Source of the DNA: Harmothoe impar
Lineage: Eukaryota; Annelida; Polychaeta; Phyllodocida; Polynoidae
Direction: 5' to 3'
Assembly: GCA_947462335.1 (NCBI GenBank)
Contig: OX381718.1
Span: 39,834,976-39,898,975 of the forward strand
Length of the DNA: 64,000 nt
The notes beneath the pieces are model-generated. The model saw only the letters and a list, made by a program, of their open reading frames with translations. It was not told where the DNA came from and did no database searches. Positions 60,598-64,000 of this stretch are shown in pieces. Position 1 is the first letter of the stretch, and each line of letters starts with the position of its first letter. The translations under genes and the position numbers were made by a program.

Positions 60598-61790
60598 GCT
60601 CGTGTTACGGATATTATTCCCGGTTGCCAGACCGTTAGTATAGTCTCATAATATAATCTCATTCCGATGCGAATGGCAGAAAATTGTCTCATCAATCCAA
60701 TTACACTGACTTTGTTATAACCATGTGTAAGCAAGCACTATCTATGAGTTATAATTTGCAAAATTTAATTATGGTTACAAGGTCTACAATATAGATTGCG
60801 AATTGGGTTTGATCTCTTTGATTTTGGTTTTGGTTTTCCTCAAAAGATGCAATAATTTAAGGGAGTACATTCGTGGGTACAGTTTGAGCAATGTTACGAT
60901 AAGCCATGTATATATACAGTAGGCCGACCTCAAGAGTATGGGATAGATACATATTCATCAATTATGGGAACGTTCACAAATGATGTCGCCGGCTAATGGG
61001 GTGGGGGGAGTTTTTGGGGTTAGTGACGAAACGTGATCCGGGCCCTACATTGATATAGGCCGATTTGAATAAAAAAAAATGGGGTGGGGGTCTTGAAAAA
61101 AAGGTCCCAAAATAAGGGACATCATTTGTGAACGTTCCCTAATGTATTCAAAAGAGCTGGCTCTTTGTTCATTTGACTGCACACCGTTTCATTTACGTCC
61201 TTATTAATGATCTATTTTTCTGCACATACTTAAATATCACCTTTTTCATGAACGTACTGCCCCCAATTAGTAATTGATTATAGCACGAAGGCTTGTTCGC
61301 ACAACGCTAGAACAAATCGAGCATAGATTTTTCATCATTTTGGATTTTTCAAAATGACAAGGTGTACCACCAGTGTGGTGTACTCACTAGAGAGGTAGAT
61401 TGGCCAGAATATGCTATGCTGTATACAATCTAATTGTTACTGTTAAACTTCTAAGTGACTGAAACCTGCCAGGAGCGAATATCTATTTGAGTCATTCCCC
61501 ACTACCGTGTTGCATAGCCAACCGTAGACCATGTGTTACGTAGCGGGTAATATATATTCAGTACAGTCATGTAGCGATGAAAGGCGCCGTTTGTTAATGC
61601 GTGTAGATGGATGCATACGTAAGATAGTCGTCCGATTAAAACTAAGATAGATACTTAGAGAGTAGCGCTAATACTGACCCACCGAGGAGGACTAGTAGGC
61701 TAGATCTCTTTGTAACATAGACATACAACATCATCTAGCATCTTACCCTCCAATCTGCCGACTACCGGTAGGGTGCTTGTATTTATACCA
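60598..61790 (+). other. 3' UTR and flank of MTMR9
   Basis: AT-rich sequence after the stop codon, containing the element at 60966-61139. I cannot place the polyadenylation site. Confidence 0.4.
60966..61139. mobile_element. GGGAACG-terminus MITE, 174 bp
   Basis: Perfect 22-bp terminal inverted repeats starting GGGAACGTTCACAAATGATG at both ends. The interior has a GGGGTGGGG pair. Terminus and layout resemble the elements at 18217, 47617 and 48921. Confidence 0.82.
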
Positions 61791-61798
61791 TTATGGTT

Positions 61799-62010
61799 CA
61801 TTTAAACCTTTATTAAAGGAGGGCATAATACCTTGATGTATGAGTGCAGTCCTTCCTGGCGAGTAACTCGCCAGCACTGCATTCAAGCATCGTGCCGACC
61901 CTCCAGGGTTGAAACACTCCCAAATACCAGTGCTGCACTGGCGAGTAACTCGCCAGGGCTGTTTTGGTGCATCATGACAACTTTCAGCAACATGCGTCTT
62001 TAAAGGGTTA
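61799..62010. repeat. Dispersed hairpin repeat, copy with two perfect 19-bp palindromes
   Basis: CTGGCGAGTAACTCGCCAG occurs perfectly at 61856-61874 and 61938-61956, embedded in GTGCAGTCC...CACTGCATTCAAGCATCG and the GGGTTGAAACACTCCC hairpin, closing with TTTAAAGGGTTAA near 62000. Confidence 0.85.
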
Positions 62011-64000
62011 AGCGTCGAGTATTCGAATAAACGCTTGTCTTGAATAAGCATCTGGGGTACAGCGGGTGTTATATATGAATATTAAGCACTAAACCCTATA
62101 TCATATATAAGCGCCTGTATTCTATAAGCGCAGGTGTACAGTGGTATTCAAAATTATAAGGGCCCGAGACACTGAGATGAGCCACTATGGTACATTCCTC
62201 GTCTCCGACTGGGAAGTTACTCTATATATCATCCCCCAGTTGAACAAAAACTGTGACTGTCCTTAGGTGCAATGTGTGTATTTACCAAATTTATCTTTCT
62301 ACCATGTATCATTCTTCTTGGGGCCTGCAGTGTTCTAGTAGTGATAGAATATATATATTACTCAATTATATAAACACACATTCCATCAGTGACCATGTGA
62401 TGACTATACATTATGAGACCAGTAGATCTAGACTGTTTTGCATGTTCTACAATCATGGTTTATTCAAATAGGAAAAAAATATATATGTTCAATGTACCTA
62501 CCCAGTAGATTTTACCATGTCAATCAATATACAGAAAAGACCCTCTTGAATGCTCATAGTACAAGTTTTATGGCAATACATGTTATGTGGATGTTGAATT
62601 ATGATCTACTATTCCATGAGTATATTTTGGTATTCTCAAATCCGCTGATCTCTCAACTCCTACCTTGTCACACGCTATAGTAGTACCACTAGTGGGCCTG
62701 TCTAGATTGTATTATATAGAGCCAAATTGACGGAACCCTACATATAATATACTGATTGTAACATTACTGAGGATATTTACTGGAACAAACGTCAGTGTTT
62801 CAAGAATAGCTATTACATGTACTTATATACCATAAACCTATTCAATGCATATTGGATACTATAGTGTACATACTATGATCCTTTACTTCAGACCGAACAC
62901 ATATATGGGTGTTGGGAATGGAACATACACAATTCAATGATAGCAATAAATTTATATGCTTCATAATCTACCGTGCCCTCTCAGTGACGTCAATATATAT
63001 TCTGTACCGCAAGTTAAGAGCATAGGGGACTAATCGAAACCCAATCTGAGAGAGTCTTTAGCCCTAAGGATGTTAGCAAATAAATAACTGTATAGTATAG
63101 ATGTCAATAGAATCATGCGAAGTTTTATTTCAGTCATTAAGCCTTTGTCTATATAGGTGACGCTTGTGTACATATGTATCAAACAAGATGTATATATTTT
63201 GTGTGGTGTTTTAATCTAAATAATTGAAAAAGATGGGTTGAATTCAAGCTTAGAGGAACATCTTTATAATCTGAACAACGATGAAAGGCGTAATCGTAAA
63301 AGAAGTTTGACTAAGCCGCAATACTTTTGCTATTGCATCTGGCCAGCTTATGTACAAATATGAAATTATGTTCGTTCAAGAAAAAACTATCTGAAAAAGA
63401 ATGTTACGAACCAAAGATTGCGTTATGGGATTTGTGCAATATAATTGACCAGCATTGTACGCGCACAAATACAATAATGTGTGGTTACTATCTGATCTCT
63501 TTGACGGGAAAATGAAAATATGGTATATATGTTCCATGACTCCCTATTTTGACAATGAACCCTACAACTGGGCATCTTTCTCCATTGTTTTCTCATGGCT
63601 TATAAATGTGGTCACATTCTACTACTTAAATATCGTAAATTTTGCATTTATATCAGAGTTGAGTCCATTTTCAGATATTTACTTGCACAAATTAAATATA
63701 AAAAATATAATTAAATTGTAGTCTCTCGCACTGTTAACTTTGCCAAGAGCCCTCACAAAAGTATTCAGATGCTCCAAAGAACCACTTTGGACTTGGAGGA
63801 TGTGAATTGTATTGTTGATATTTCGCTACCAAACCCAAAGGTGCATGTAAATTATCTCGAACCATACTTGATGTAAATGAGTCAGGTGATAATTGTGTTG
63901 TATGGTTGTGTCATTGCTTTGTGTTGTATACGCAGCACAGATAAGTATAATACAATGTGTTTCACTTGTGTGGCTGTTATATATTATAAATAATATAAAT
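62011..64000. other. Right flank, nothing recognised
   Basis: AT-rich sequence with no convincing exon, RNA gene or element on either strand. Open frames of up to 88 codons (for example 63455-63721) have AT-driven composition and no splice context. Confidence 0.5.

Noticed and set aside
63327..63721. 62- and 88-codon frames at the right end
   Set aside because: AT-rich composition, no splice or family evidence.

Overview
This window is nuclear DNA from an animal, most likely an invertebrate. It is AT-rich and intron-rich, with GT-AG introns of about 0.2 to 5.8 kb, 5' leader exons, and many short inverted-repeat transposons, satellites and homopolymer G/C tracts. I cannot name the species. 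The gene set (MTMR9, ECHDC3, ZC2HC1A, ZNF800 relatives) is general to animals, and the repeat style suggests a marine invertebrate; that is an impression, not a result. There are no prokaryotic features.

Layout. (1) 1-4016, plus strand: the 3' end of a gene for a single-pass membrane protein (three exons; the 5' part lies left of base 1). Its last intron-sized gap carries two tRNA-derived SINE heads, a 195-bp tandem duplication and a 246-bp foldback element. (2) 7118-18070, minus strand: a complete 10-exon ECHDC3 orthologue (enoyl-CoA hydratase-like, 292 aa). Its first intron is 5.8 kb and holds a 12-unit, 375-bp satellite in which a five-unit block of exactly 1,872 bp is duplicated. Another intron holds a 43-bp minisatellite. 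(3) 20.6-24 kb, plus strand: a ZNF800-like zinc-finger gene with a non-coding first exon and one large coding exon (722 aa). (4) 24-32.6 kb: probable long 3' UTR and intergenic DNA. (5) 32612-51813, minus strand: a ZC2HC1A orthologue in about ten coding exons (about 394 aa). Its last intron holds a 22-unit, C-rich minisatellite, and its first intron holds several DNA transposons. (6) 53350-60597, plus strand: a complete 14-exon MTMR9 orthologue (558 aa). It is a myotubularin pseudophosphatase lacking the catalytic Cys and Arg. (7) 60.6-64 kb: 3' flank.

The genes form two divergent pairs: ECHDC3 with the ZNF800-like gene, and ZC2HC1A with MTMR9. ZNF800-like and ZC2HC1A converge. The products have no obvious common pathway, so the order is probably just local genome arrangement. 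Exons were assembled by hand from splice consensus, reading phase and remembered family similarity. Every intron phase in the ECHDC3, MTMR9 and ZC2HC1A models closes correctly.

I found no wholly new coding system. The strongest second-look items are the higher-order satellite inside ECHDC3 intron 1; a nested inverted-repeat element just upstream of the ECHDC3 start that carries a perfect E-box and a CCAAT box; a dispersed hairpin repeat with about ten copies; a set of elements sharing GGGA-type termini; and a triplicated exon-13 acceptor segment in MTMR9.
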